64,000 bases of DNA from NCBI GenBank assembly GCA_027488845.1, contig JAIYBC010000052.1, positions 1 through 64,000 of the forward strand, written 5' to 3'. Within the stretch, counting starts at the first letter, position 1. Each line of letters starts with the position of its first letter. Below, piece by piece: positions 18,219 through 27,676 of this stretch. The position numbers and the translations under genes are program-made. The notes under the pieces are model-generated. The model did no database searches, was not told the origin of the DNA, and worked only from the letters and a program-made list of their open reading frames with translations. The stretch comes from Verrucomicrobiales bacterium (GTDB taxonomy: Bacteria > Verrucomicrobiota > Verrucomicrobiia > Limisphaerales > UBA9464).

Positions 18219-21200
18219 TCAGTCGGCGATTCGGACCCGGAAGATTCCCACTGCGTCGCCTCCGATCGGGTGTCGCACCCGACGGGGCAGGTCTCCCTTT
18301 CGAAACTCCGTGTCGTCCAGCCAGGTCCCGTTCCAGGGTAGAAGCCGTTGAAGCAGGTACCGTTGACGCGGTGCGGCATGGAATTCGACCAGCGGTTCGG
18401 CTCCGTCGACGAGCACCTCGAGGTGGAAATCGCTCGAGGCGTCCAGAGGATCGGTTCCGAGCCGGAACTCCTCGATGTTGGTGAGGCCATCGGTGTCCGG
18501 ATCCGCACCGGGTGCTCCTGAGGCACCCAGCCCAAGAAGCCCATGAGCCGATTCCCAGGCATCGGCCATTCCGTCCCGGTCAAGATCCGGGACCGGATTG
18601 GAGGCTCCCGGCGAACCGACGCCCAAAGGCTGGAGATCGCCCGTGCCGTCCGGAATACGCCCCATGGCGGTGCCGGATGGCTGGGGTCCGAAAAGCACGT
18701 GGTCGATTCGGCGTCCGGCGCCGTCGAACAGGCCCAACGCGGAGCCTCCGCTGGAGAGGCGGAACGTGGCCCGGTTCCCTGTCGGATTCGCCGTACCGTC
18801 CGCGACGACGCGGAGGAATCCGTTGGGCGCGATGTAGGAGAGCGGTGGGAAGGGGGATTTGGCGGGAACCCCGAGGTCGTCGGTCAAGCTCAGCCCGGTG
18901 AGCTCCACCACGGAAGAGGAGGCATTGTGGAGCTCGATCCAGTCGGCTGCGGTTCCGGAGGATCCGGCTAGCCATTCGTTTATCCGGACGCCGCGGTTCG
19001 GACCGAGTTCCACCTCCAAGTTGGCCGAACCCGGTGACGGGGCACCTGGACGCCATCCCGTTCCGACCCGTCCGACGCTGGTGTCGGCGACCTGAGGACC
19101 GAAGACGACGAGGTCCGCCAGCTCCAGGCCATTTGTACCGGGCCGGAACAGCGCGAGCGTCTCGCCGTCGTTGTCGAGGGCGAACCCCGAATGGAGGCCC
19201 GGGGATCCGGTCCGGCGGTCACACCAGACCACGACGCGACCGCCGGCGCCGGGGATCGGATTGGAGGCGAAGACGAACTTCGCCGGATTGGCGAGGTCGT
19301 CGGTGAGCGTCCAGCCGGAAAGGTCCGTGGGGAGGCCGTCCGGGGCCAGTTCCACGAAGTCCGGGAGATCCTGCCCGTTCCGGACGGATCCGCGGTTTTC
19401 GGCGAGGAACTCCGAGATCCGCCAGGCGCTCGAGGCCGGCGGTCCGTAGCGGAAGAACTGGTTGGTCGACCAGACGGAAGGGCGTCCCGCCGGGTCGAGG
19501 AAGCGGACCCGCCATTGGTAGGAGGTCCCGATGACGAGGCGGTCGAAGGGAATCGGAAAGGAGGTGGCCGGACCGGCGTTGGTGACGGAGACCAGCGGCT
19601 CGAACCAGTTGCCGTTGGTGGCCCGGATCTGCCAATGGGAGGCGGCGAGGGGGCCTGCGCCGGCGTTGGTGTTGGCGTAGGGGCCTGCCCGGAGAAGTGT
19701 CCCGGGTCCGACGCCGGCGAGTCCCCCCGGCGCCAGGGCGACGGGGCGCTGTGGCCTGGGATAGTTCCCAAGGCCGAGCTGGCGGTTCACGGAAGACTGA
19801 CGACCCGCCGCCCAGCGGGTGATGTTGGCGGAGACTCCGAGTTGCGCGAGGTTCTCCGGGTCGAGGAGCGTGTTGTTCACCTCCCAGGCCTTGGCGGCGT
19901 AGTCGGCCCGGACCGAGGACATGAGGCCCTGCCGGAAGTAGTTCACCCCGCCGAACGGGGCTCCGTCGAAGATCGAGTCCCCGGTGCCGCGGGCGTCGAA
20001 CATGTCGTCGAAATCCCAAGGCAACCAGGCCCAGCGGCCGTCCCGTTGCCGCCACAGGAAGTAGTTGTGGACCGTGTCGTCCCAGACCCCGCCCCAGTTG
20101 ACCATCGCCTGGTGGGTGAAGGTCTTCGGCAGGTCCCAGCGTTCCCGGAAGAAGGCGGCCAAGCGGTTGGTGCTGACGCCCCGCGGGATCGTCGTGACGT
20201 TGCTTCGCGCCAGCCACATGGCGTCGAGCATCTGCATGAACGGCGTCTGCCCGACCCAGGAACGGTTCTGGAGCGAATAGATGATCCCGTATCGGGACCG
20301 GGCCGGCCAATAGACGCGTCCGGTGCGGACGAGGTCGGTGAGGCGGGAACCGTCACCTCGGCCGAAGGGGCCTTCCTGGTCGAAGACGCCTTGGATCTTG
20401 AGCAGTTCACCGGGCAGTTCCTTGGGGGTGCCAGCCGGGGCCGCGGCGTCATGTTCGGCGTGGTATCTCCGGAGGAGGTCGCTGTCGTATTCCTCCTGCG
20501 CCAACCGCTGCAGCCGGGTGTTGTTGTTGAGGTACAAGTCCACCCACCACGTCCGCGACGTGGGCAGGTCGGCCGCCCGCCAGATCGCGTGCCCGCCGGC
20601 CGTCCGGTAGTCCTTGTCCGTGACGAAGAGGCTCTCTCGTCCGTCGAGGCGGTCATAGGCGGGGAACTGGACCTTGTAGGAACGCCGGTTGACGTCGCGC
20701 CGGAACTGGCTGCCGTGGTGACGGAACATCACGTCGTACACATGACCGTCGAAGACGAAGACCGCCGGCTGGGAGGCGTTCCATGAGGGGCGCAGCGCTG
20801 CCGGCGGATTGAGGCCCATCCAGCGGCGGGGAGTCGACGCGATGTTGGTGGTGAGGATGGTGAGGCTCCGGGTGGAGATCAGGACGTCGTAGATGCCGTT
20901 GGTGGTCGCCGCCCGGGAAGGGGTGACGAAGTAGGCATGCCAACCGAAGGGATCGTCGGGACGCGGCGACACCACCTGGTTCGAGGTCGACGTCTCCAAG
21001 GCGATCCGCCAGCGGACGAGGGAGCGGTTGGTCTGGCCCGGCAGTTCCGCCGTGAAGCGGTTTTCCGCAGCCGATCCGATCCGCTGCATCGGCCGGCGCA
21101 TCACCGACTCGTTGGTCACGTTCAGGTCGTCCTTGAACGCCTGGACCACGGGCACCGCGCCCTCCGGCAGTCGCGAGAGCACCACTTCGATCGCCACCGG

Positions 21201-21920
21201 GTTCTGGGCCCGGATCAGACGGTGGCCGTCCGTGGCCTGGGAGACCGAGGACACCAAGACGACGGGCAGGGGAGTCTGCCCCACCCGGTTCGGGCGGCCG
21301 GGCGAGGGCCCCGCGGACAGCGGCGAGGCGATCCAATTGCCCGGATCCGAGGACGGGAGTTCGGGGCGGACCCGTTCGAGGGAACGTCCCCGGTATTGGT
21401 GGGGGCCTGGGGCGATGCCGCTCCAGTCCGAATCGACCCCGAGGGCGTCCGCGGTGATGGGCCAAGGGGAAATGGGGGCGTAGCCGACCGAATCCCGGAC
21501 CTGGCCCGAGGGATCGCGGAGTCGGACGGTGTCCCCGGAGTTCCCGAGTTTCCCGGTCCAGGGGCCGTGGAGGTCGGCGCGCCGCAGTCCATAGGCGGCC
21601 ACGTCGGCGAGCCGGTCCGGATTCCCGGCCACCACGAGGTATCCCCCCGGCGGAATCGAAGTGCCGATCGGGAACACGAAATCCACGGCGCCGGAAAGCG
21701 TCCAGCCGCCGAGGTCTTGGGCGAGCGGATCGGGGTTGTGGAACTCGACGAACTCATGGACGTCCTCGGACAGGTCCATCACCGGGTTGCCGTCGGCGTC
21801 GAAGGCGGCGAGTTCCACCGGGTGGTAGTGGATCTCGTTCACGACAACGGCGGAAAGGGCCGGGAGAATCCCGGCCAGGAAGGCGAGGAGGGTGCCGATT
21901 CGGCGGAATGGGTGCGGCAT
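18219..21920 (-). CDS. Large secreted lamin-tail / CotH-kinase-like protein
   Basis: A 1233-residue exported protein with a signal peptide (IGTLLAFLAGILPALSA). A lamin-tail domain follows (about 24-200, VVVNEIHYHPVEL, FVEFHNPDP, LGGWTLSGAVDFVFP). A CotH-like atypical kinase region lies at about 330-740 (FRHHGSQFRRDVNRRSYKVQ, LFVTDKDY, WLPWDFDDMFDARG). Two more lamin-tail domains follow (about 880-1000, ISEFLAENRGSVRNG; about 1005-1110, RINEWLAGSSGT). Near the end is a calcium-type repeat, DLDRDGMADAWE and DPDTDGLTNIEEFRLGTDP, and then a short C-terminal module ending GIFRVRIAD. Such proteins are frequent in Verrucomicrobia; a surface or spore-coat-like phosphorylation role is known only for CotH itself. 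Substrate unknown. No PEP-CTERM motif is present. Confidence 0.85.
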   Translation of the reverse strand: MPHPFRRIGTLLAFLAGILPALSAVVVNEIHYHPVELAAFDADGNPVMDLSEDVHEFVEFHNPDPLAQDLGGWTLSGAVDFVFPIGTSIPPGGYLVVAGNPDRLADVAAYGLRRADLHGPWTGKLGNSGDTVRLRDPSGQVRDSVGYAPISPWPITADALGVDSDWSGIAPGPHQYRGRSLERVRPELPSSDPGNWIASPLSAGPSPGRPNRVGQTPLPVVLVSSVSQATDGHRLIRAQNPVAIEVVLSRLPEGAVPVVQAFKDDLNVTNESVMRRPMQRIGSAAENRFTAELPGQTNRSLVRWRIALETSTSNQVVSPRPDDPFGWHAYFVTPSRAATTNGIYDVLISTRSLTILTTNIASTPRRWMGLNPPAALRPSWNASQPAVFVFDGHVYDVMFRHHGSQFRRDVNRRSYKVQFPAYDRLDGRESLFVTDKDYRTAGGHAIWRAADLPTSRTWWVDLYLNNNTRLQRLAQEEYDSDLLRRYHAEHDAAAPAGTPKELPGELLKIQGVFDQEGPFGRGDGSRLTDLVRTGRVYWPARSRYGIIYSLQNRSWVGQTPFMQMLDAMWLARSNVTTIPRGVSTNRLAAFFRERWDLPKTFTHQAMVNWGGVWDDTVHNYFLWRQRDGRWAWLPWDFDDMFDARGTGDSIFDGAPFGGVNYFRQGLMSSVRADYAAKAWEVNNTLLDPENLAQLGVSANITRWAAGRQSSVNRQLGLGNYPRPQRPVALAPGGLAGVGPGTLLRAGPYANTNAGAGPLAASHWQIRATNGNWFEPLVSVTNAGPATSFPIPFDRLVIGTSYQWRVRFLDPAGRPSVWSTNQFFRYGPPASSAWRISEFLAENRGSVRNGQDLPDFVELAPDGLPTDLSGWTLTDDLANPAKFVFASNPIPGAGGRVVVWCDRRTGSPGLHSGFALDNDGETLALFRPGTNGLELADLVVFGPQVADTSVGRVGTGWRPGAPSPGSANLEVELGPNRGVRINEWLAGSSGTAADWIELHNASSSVVELTGLSLTDDLGVPAKSPFPPLSYIAPNGFLRVVADGTANPTGNRATFRLSSGGSALGLFDGAGRRIDHVLFGPQPSGTAMGRIPDGTGDLQPLGVGSPGASNPVPDLDRDGMADAWESAHGLLGLGASGAPGADPDTDGLTNIEEFRLGTDPLDASSDFHLEVLVDGAEPLVEFHAAPRQRYLLQRLLPWNGTWLDDTEFRKGDLPRRVRHPIGGDAVGIFRVRIAD

Positions 21921-21981
21921 CGGGGCGGTCTTTCGAGGGGAGGTGACGATCCTGTTACGCCAGGGCCGGGCTGGAAACAGA

Positions 21982-22012
21982 AAAGGCCGCCGGCGGGATG
22001 CCGGCGGCCTTT
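21982..22012 (-). terminator. Terminator of the xylose-isomerase-like gene
   Basis: AAAGGCCGCCGGC (21982-21994) and its exact complement (22000-22012) form a 13-bp stem with a 5-base loop, 24 bases after the stop at 22036. The minus-strand continuation is CTTTT-like. Confidence 0.85.
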
Positions 22013-22035
22013 GGGGGACTCGAGCCAGGTCCGGG

Positions 22036-23079
22036 TCAGCGGACGCCCATGAGGTGCTCGAGCACCAGCTGGTCGAGGTCCTGGTAGTTGCGGGCCGCGA
22101 TCAGCGCGGCGGCCTCCTTCTCGGGATAGCTCCGTGCCTTGGCGAGCAGGTGCTCGAAGGTCCGGCGGGAATTGGCGAGATGCGACAGCCAGCGCTCCTC
22201 GGCGGTGGTCCTGAACGGATGCACGTCGAAGCAGATGAACTCGCCCTTGCGGCCGTAGCCGTTCCGCTCGAGGGCGCGGACCTGGTTGAAGGCGACGCGG
22301 AGGTTGGCCGAGCCGAACGGCTTGTCCTGGTCGAACTTCAGGCCGTTCTGGTCGTTGAGGTGCAGGGACCAGAGCTTCCCGAACTTCATCGCGAAGTCGA
22401 TTTCGTCGGCCGGATCGAGGCCCGCCAGGATGGCATGGGCCGACTCGATCAGGCATCCGACGCGCTTCGGGTCGCGGGTCAGCTGGGCGATGGCGAGCGC
22501 GTGGCCGATCGTCGGGATGTACGCGTGGTCCATCGGCTCGTTGGGCTTCGGCTCGATGGAGAGGCGGCACTTCGGATCGTGCTTCAGCATGGCGTCGAGG
22601 GCCTCGACGAGCAGTTCGACCGAGCGGGCGCCGGACTTGGCCTCGCGGAGGTAGGTCCCCTCGCGGGCGAGCCACAACACGATCAGGTCGGTCCCGAGTT
22701 CGTTGGCGATGTCGATGGTCCGGCGGGAACGGTCGATCGCATAGCGGCGGTGCTTCGGGTCGTTGCTGGTGTAGCCGCCGTCGATGGTCTGCGGGGCGAA
22801 CCAGAGGCGCGGCGCGACCATCTCGGCCGCGATGCCCTCGCCCTTCAGGCGCTTCCGGAGCTCCTTGGCCTCCTTGAGGATCTGCGCGGAGGACTTGGAG
22901 TCGATGTCGGGCACGGCGTCGTCGTCGTGGAACATCATCCCGTCGAAGCCGAGCGTCTTCAGCTGCGCGAGCTTCCAGTCGAAGGTCTCGTCACGCCGGG
23001 TCGGCGGACCATAGGGGTCCTGTCCGGTGCTGAAGTTCCAGGGGCCGACGCAAAAGCGGTACTGCGGAGTCTTTGCCAT
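22036..23079 (-). CDS. Xylose-isomerase-like TIM-barrel protein with altered metal site
   Basis: A 347-residue TIM-barrel protein. It resembles the actinobacterial (class I) xylose isomerase over most of its length: FHDDD (catalytic His/Asp), GGYTSND, RRYAIDRS, AREG, EPKPNEP (metal Glu plus catalytic Lys), a His in ESAH, and LNDQNGLKFDQD. Two differences matter. The metal-1 Asp, in the HIDLNGQ motif of XylA, aligns with His here (SLHLNDQ), and the usual ETGH is ESAH. It is also shorter than XylA (about 387). It may isomerise xylose, another aldose or a sugar derivative. I leave the symbol blank for this reason. It starts at the ATG at 23079 and is divergent from the TauE/SafE gene. Confidence 0.8.
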   Translation of the reverse strand: MAKTPQYRFCVGPWNFSTGQDPYGPPTRRDETFDWKLAQLKTLGFDGMMFHDDDAVPDIDSKSSAQILKEAKELRKRLKGEGIAAEMVAPRLWFAPQTIDGGYTSNDPKHRRYAIDRSRRTIDIANELGTDLIVLWLAREGTYLREAKSGARSVELLVEALDAMLKHDPKCRLSIEPKPNEPMDHAYIPTIGHALAIAQLTRDPKRVGCLIESAHAILAGLDPADEIDFAMKFGKLWSLHLNDQNGLKFDQDKPFGSANLRVAFNQVRALERNGYGRKGEFICFDVHPFRTTAEERWLSHLANSRRTFEHLLAKARSYPEKEAAALIAARNYQDLDQLVLEHLMGVR

Positions 23080-23199
23080 GGTTTGGAAGCCCCAAGCCTT
23101 GCCGCGGGCCGTCGGGAGGGCAACGGGAATGAGCGTGGAAGGGACGGAATCCGGGCCACGCCCTTGCCTCGCGGGTGGCCGCCGGATCACCGTCGCCCC

Positions 23200-23964
23200 G
23201 TGACGGTGCCTCCGCTTGTCCTTGCCGCCCTGTTCGTCGTCGCCGCGCTGGCCGGGTTCGTCGATGCGATCGCGGGCGGCGGCGGCCTGATCACCGTCCC
23301 CGCACTGCTCTTCGCCGGCCTTCCGCCGCAGCTCGCCTTCGGCACCAACAAGCTCCAGTCCAGCTGCGGGACGGCGCTCGCCACCTGGACCTACTTCCGC
23401 GCGGGCCTGCTCCGGGGCCCCGGTCTCGCCCAAGGCGTGGCCGCGACGCTCATCGGGGCCGTCGTCGGCGCCTGGGTTCTCGGCCGCGTGCGGCCGGACC
23501 TCCTGCGGTCGGTGATCCCGTTCCTCCTCGGAGCGGTGGCGGTGTTCACCTGGTTGAAGCCCGACCTGGGACGTGAACAACGGCCCGCGCTCCTGGGCCC
23601 CGGGATCTTCGCGCTGGCCTTCGGTCTCGTGCTGGGGTTCTACGACGGCTTCTTCGGACCCGGCACCGGCGCGTTCTGGATGATCGCCTGCGTGCTCGTG
23701 CGCGGACTCGACCTGCGTGAGGCCACGGGCCACACGAAGGCGATGAACCTCACCAGCAACCTCGCCTCGCTCGCCGTGTTCCTGGCGGCAGGGCAGGTCG
23801 CTTGGACGGCGGGTCTGGTGATGGCGGCGGGCCAGTTGCTGGGCGCCCGTGCCGGCAGCGTGCTCGTCGTGCGTCGCGGGGCCGGTGTCGTGCGTCCGGT
23901 GTTCCTCACCGTGGTCGGCCTGCTCACCGCGAAGCTCGCCTGGGACGCCTGGCAGGCCCGATGA
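23200..23964 (+). CDS. TauE/SafE-family membrane permease
   Basis: A 254-residue protein with about seven to eight hydrophobic helices. The family hallmark is AGFVDAIAGGGGLITVPALL near the N-terminus, followed by FGTNKLQSSCGTA. The duplicated second half contains GFYDGFFGPGTGAFW. The family exports or imports sulfite, sulfoacetate or other organic anions. I chose the GTG at 23200 because it begins directly before the first helix; no ATG is available nearby. The neighbours (a xylose-isomerase-like gene and a DapA-like gene) do not reveal the substrate. Confidence 0.9.
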   Translation: MTVPPLVLAALFVVAALAGFVDAIAGGGGLITVPALLFAGLPPQLAFGTNKLQSSCGTALATWTYFRAGLLRGPGLAQGVAATLIGAVVGAWVLGRVRPDLLRSVIPFLLGAVAVFTWLKPDLGREQRPALLGPGIFALAFGLVLGFYDGFFGPGTGAFWMIACVLVRGLDLREATGHTKAMNLTSNLASLAVFLAAGQVAWTAGLVMAAGQLLGARAGSVLVVRRGAGVVRPVFLTVVGLLTAKLAWDAWQAR

Positions 23965-23976
23965 CGTCGTTCCGCG

Positions 23977-24918
23977 TCAGCCTCGGGCGAGACGGTCCAG
24001 CGAGGCGGCGATCGGGCGCAGGAGTTCCAGGTCGGAGTCCGGACGTCGGGCGGCCCGCGGATGGGGCGCGTCGCAGGGGATGATCCCACGCAGGGCCAGG
24101 AACTGGGCGCAGGTGTGCTTGTAGGCGGGCACGGGGGAGCGGAAGGCCAGCATGCCCAGGTACTGCAACCCGTCGTTGAGCTCGAAGAAGCGTCCATCAC
24201 CCGCGGTCCAGGCGCGGTCCCTGGCGGCGAAGGCCTCGACATGGAACGCGGACAATCCCAGCAGGTAGTCGCTGCCCCATTGGACCATGTCGATCGCCAG
24301 GTCGTTGCCGGTGTACACGCGGAAGTCGGGGCGTTCCGCATCCCGCACGGCCAGCCGCCGCCATTCGAGGTCGCGGCTCAGCGAGCTGTGCTTCGCGCCC
24401 TTCAGCTGGGGCACCGCCATGAGCGCCCGGAACGTGTCCAGGTCCCAGATGCGGCCGAAGGGGACGAACATCGTCCCCAGCTCGAAGCCGAGGAACTCCG
24501 GGACCGCGGTTCCGACCTCTCGGAACAGACGCACCAGGGCGTCCCGACCGAAGTCCGCCGTGGACGAGCTGGGAAAGAGGATCGGCGTGCCGCCCGCGGC
24601 GTGGATGGCTGCGGCCTCACGCGGATAGAGGACGGCGGGATCCCCGGCTTCGCCCTCGATGTAGGCGCCCGCCACGAAGCGGCGTCCCCGCGACATCCGT
24701 CCGGCTTCCGCCAGGATGTCCACCCGTTCGGCCCGCGACAGCAGGTTGGCGTAGCCGGTGTCCATGTTGATCGCCGGCGTCAGGCCGGCCTGCCAGGTCC
24801 GCTCCACCAATGAGGCCCAGGTGGCGAGATCGGCCGTGCCGTCGGCATGGAACGGCAGCAGGACGGCCGAGATGCCGTCGATGGCGCGGCCGGGCCGCAG
24901 CGGCGGGACAGGAATCAT
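23977..24918 (-). CDS. DapA-like (dihydrodipicolinate synthase family) aldolase
   Basis: A 313-residue TIM-barrel protein of the NAL/DapA superfamily, whose members form a Schiff base with pyruvate through a Lys. Lys176 in LKGAKHSSLSRDLEW is at the expected place. The usual GTTGE is replaced by DTGYANLLSRAER, and the Tyr of the usual YN-x-P motif is absent (FLGFELGTMF instead). True DapA activity is therefore unlikely. Members of this kind are often sugar-acid aldolases or dehydratases, which would fit a MIOX and polysaccharide setting, but this is inference. It is convergent with the TauE/SafE gene, 12 bases away. Confidence 0.8.
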   Translation of the reverse strand: MIPVPPLRPGRAIDGISAVLLPFHADGTADLATWASLVERTWQAGLTPAINMDTGYANLLSRAERVDILAEAGRMSRGRRFVAGAYIEGEAGDPAVLYPREAAAIHAAGGTPILFPSSSTADFGRDALVRLFREVGTAVPEFLGFELGTMFVPFGRIWDLDTFRALMAVPQLKGAKHSSLSRDLEWRRLAVRDAERPDFRVYTGNDLAIDMVQWGSDYLLGLSAFHVEAFAARDRAWTAGDGRFFELNDGLQYLGMLAFRSPVPAYKHTCAQFLALRGIIPCDAPHPRAARRPDSDLELLRPIAASLDRLARG

Positions 24919-24981
24919 CCGGCCGATGGGAACCGAGCCGGTTGCGGCGGTTCAACAGGCAATTGAACCGCGGCCGCCGGT

Positions 24982-27585
24982 TCAGTGGCGTCGGAGAACC
25001 AGCCGATGGTCCACGCGCCGGGTCTGGTTGTATTCGAGCGGCGGAAGGTCGGTCTCGGTCGGGGACTGCACCTCGTGGAGGATGGATCGCGCCAACGCCT
25101 GGAGTCCGGTCCAACGGTCCCAATCCAGCTTCGGCGCATGGGCGATCTGACGCAGCTGGCTGCGCCACTCGATGATGATGCGGTCGATGTCGCCGTCCCC
25201 GAGGAACTGGGTGGCGAAGCGGGCCTTGCTGTGCGGGTCCTTGTGCACGCTGCGGACCACGGTCTCGGCTCCGCTGCCGTATTTGGGCGGCACGCCGCAT
25301 TCCATGTAGCCCTCGAAGCTCTGGGGGCCGTAGAGACGTCGGCAGCTGAACGCGAGTCGGCCGCCCCAACGATCCTCGACGCCACAGAACCGGAAGCCGG
25401 CGTCGAGGTTGGCGAGGTCGTAGACCAGGTCGTCCAGGGCGTAGCCGGCATCCTCGAGACCCGCGGCCACGGCGAGTCCGTCGCCACCGGAGAAGAAGCT
25501 GACCACGCGTCCGCGACGCGTCGGGTTGCCACGGACGTCGACCAGTCCGAGCTTCCGCCAGGTCAGCGCGGTTCCCGGGGCGGCGGAGAGCTGTCGGCAG
25601 GACTCCAGCTGGGGGCATCCGGTGCACTCCGGGGTCAGGACGTTCCGTTCCTTCGGATGCCACAGCGGGACGCCGTGGCGATCGACCGGCACCTTGAGAG
25701 TCTGGAGATCCATGGAGACGAGGGCGGTGACCACCCGTTCGTGTTCCACGAAGCGGACGACCGGCATGCGGTTGCCCCGCATCTTGGGCTCGAGCAGACG
25801 TTGGACCTCCTCGCGGAAGACCGCCTCGGAGGTCTCACGACCGTTCCAGTTCAGCAGGCGCCGAACCCACTTCGCGAGGACCAGGCGGCCGTCGGCGAGC
25901 CGGTCGGCGACGATCATGGATCGGCCGTACACCGTCCCCTCGGGGCCTTCGGAGAGGACCGCGATGCCGCCTTGGCCGACCTTTTCCAGGACCGCCTGGA
26001 CGTTCACGGCGGGCTGGAGGGACACCGACCACGTCCCGTCCGAGGCGTTGGCGCCGGGGAGGTTCGGGGAATCGGAGTCCTGTGGATCGACAGGTTCCGG
26101 CGGGGTTTCCGGGGCCGGGGAAGATCCCGGCTGTCGGCGGTAGGTCGGAACGCGGATCTCCCGGAGCGGACGTTCCTCCCACTCGGGGTAGGGCTGCCAT
26201 TCGCCGGCGGAATTGAGCAGCTGCCGGTTCTTGCGTCGGACGAACCGGGCGCGTTCGGCGTCGGTGAGCAGGCCGCACGCTGTGTCGGGGTTCTTGAGCG
26301 ATTCCTCGACGCCGAGGATGATCGGCTTGGTGGTGAAGAGGCGCTTCTGGACGCGCACCGCCTCGACGTAGGGCTGCTTGCCCTGGTCCGAGGCACCGGC
26401 CATCAGGCTCAGCAACGCGGACCAATCCACCATGCCGGAACGGGCCAGTTGGCACGGGTGTCCGTCGCGGATGCGGAGTTCGTTGGCGCTGACGAGGACG
26501 TAACCGGTCTCGTCGAGGCCGCGGCGGCCGGCGCGGCCGAACATCTGGAGGATCTCGTCGGGCCGGATCGGGATCTCGCGGCCGTCCCGGCGGTAGGTGG
26601 CCTCGGTGACGGCGACGGAGCGCAGGCTGAAGTTGATGCCGGCCGCGAGCCCCATGGTGGCGACCACGACGCGGAGCTGGCCGGCCTTGGCCAGCGGCTC
26701 GATCACGCCGGCGCGGACGGCGTAGCTGAGTCCGCTGTGGTGGTAGGCCACCCGCGACCGGAGCATCTTGGCGACATGCTCGCCGACGAGCCGGCGTTGG
26801 GCGTCGCTGAGGACCAGCGGATTCGGGTTCGGGAGCTGTCGGGCGAGTTCGGCGGCCAGCTCCTCCGCGTTGGCGCGGCGCGGTGCGAAGAGCAGGACCG
26901 GACCGAGGTTCTCGGCGAGCGCCTTCGCGCAGAGCCTGGGCCAATAGCCCTTGATCTCGCTTGGAAGACGCCAGCTCAGCTCGTTGGCGAAGATCTCGTC
27001 GAGCGGCACCGGGCGGATGGTGTGGCGGACGACCTGCGCCTCGCGCCCCAGCCGGCGGAGCCAGGTGGCGACCTGGTCGGGGTTGGCGACCGATCCGCTG
27101 AGGAGGAGGAGTTGGGTCGTGGGCGGCGCCAGCGCGAGGGCCAGCTCGTAGTTCAGCCCGCGGTCCTCGTCGCCCAGCATCTGGTACTCGTCCACCACCA
27201 GCAGCGCCGGTCCGTCACCGCGGATGAGGCGGTTCTTCTGGGTCTCCAGGGTGGCCACGAGGATCGGGGCGTCCAGGTTCTCGGCCAGGTCGCCGGTGGC
27301 GATGCCGACGTCCCAGCCCCGTGACCGCCATTCGGCGAGCTTGTCGTTGGCCAGGGCGCGGGTGGGGACGGTGTAGATGGCCTGGCCGCGGTTCTTGCCC
27401 GCCTTCGACCAAAGCTCGAAGACGAGCGTCTTGCCGGCGCCGGTGGGGGCGTGGACGACGACGTCGCGGCCGGCCCGGAGCGCTCCGACGGCCTCCTGCT
27501 GCCAAAGGTCCGGGACGACCATGGTCTGGAGTCCACCCGGGGTTCCGGACTCGGCGGACTCCAGCTTCTCGGCGAAGGTCGACAC
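24982..27585 (-). CDS. Ski2-like DEAD/DEAH-box helicase
   Basis: An 867-residue superfamily 2 helicase. Motif I is HAPTGAGKT (45-53), motif II DEYQ (132-135, a variant of DExH), motif III SGSV (163-166), and motif VI QMFGRAGRRGLDETG. The segment AYHHSGLSYAVRAGVIEPLAKAG and TMGLAAGINF before motif VI are typical of Ski2/Hel308 proteins. The C-terminal half (about 480-867) matches no domain I know; it holds a C-x2-C-x5-C cluster (CTGCPQLESC) that may bind zinc or iron-sulfur. Its role is probably RNA or DNA unwinding in processing or repair. It is a single gene; neighbours give no clue. Confidence 0.88.
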   Translation of the reverse strand: MSTFAEKLESAESGTPGGLQTMVVPDLWQQEAVGALRAGRDVVVHAPTGAGKTLVFELWSKAGKNRGQAIYTVPTRALANDKLAEWRSRGWDVGIATGDLAENLDAPILVATLETQKNRLIRGDGPALLVVDEYQMLGDEDRGLNYELALALAPPTTQLLLLSGSVANPDQVATWLRRLGREAQVVRHTIRPVPLDEIFANELSWRLPSEIKGYWPRLCAKALAENLGPVLLFAPRRANAEELAAELARQLPNPNPLVLSDAQRRLVGEHVAKMLRSRVAYHHSGLSYAVRAGVIEPLAKAGQLRVVVATMGLAAGINFSLRSVAVTEATYRRDGREIPIRPDEILQMFGRAGRRGLDETGYVLVSANELRIRDGHPCQLARSGMVDWSALLSLMAGASDQGKQPYVEAVRVQKRLFTTKPIILGVEESLKNPDTACGLLTDAERARFVRRKNRQLLNSAGEWQPYPEWEERPLREIRVPTYRRQPGSSPAPETPPEPVDPQDSDSPNLPGANASDGTWSVSLQPAVNVQAVLEKVGQGGIAVLSEGPEGTVYGRSMIVADRLADGRLVLAKWVRRLLNWNGRETSEAVFREEVQRLLEPKMRGNRMPVVRFVEHERVVTALVSMDLQTLKVPVDRHGVPLWHPKERNVLTPECTGCPQLESCRQLSAAPGTALTWRKLGLVDVRGNPTRRGRVVSFFSGGDGLAVAAGLEDAGYALDDLVYDLANLDAGFRFCGVEDRWGGRLAFSCRRLYGPQSFEGYMECGVPPKYGSGAETVVRSVHKDPHSKARFATQFLGDGDIDRIIIEWRSQLRQIAHAPKLDWDRWTGLQALARSILHEVQSPTETDLPPLEYNQTRRVDHRLVLRRH

Positions 27586-27676
27586 GGGTCGACGCTACGA
27601 TGAAGCGCGGAAATGGCGAGCGGGGAAGGGAAGATGTCCTGTGGGCGAACCGGCTTCCGATCCTGCGGCTTGCCCG

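Noticed and set aside
21892-23199. N-terminal extension of the TauE/SafE frame by about 430 codons
   Set aside because: The extension is antisense to the conserved xylose-isomerase-like gene and carries no domain; the permease starts at the GTG at 23200.
24985-27324. A plus-strand open frame opposite the helicase
   Set aside because: Shadow of a gene with all SF2 motifs; no recognisable motif of its own.
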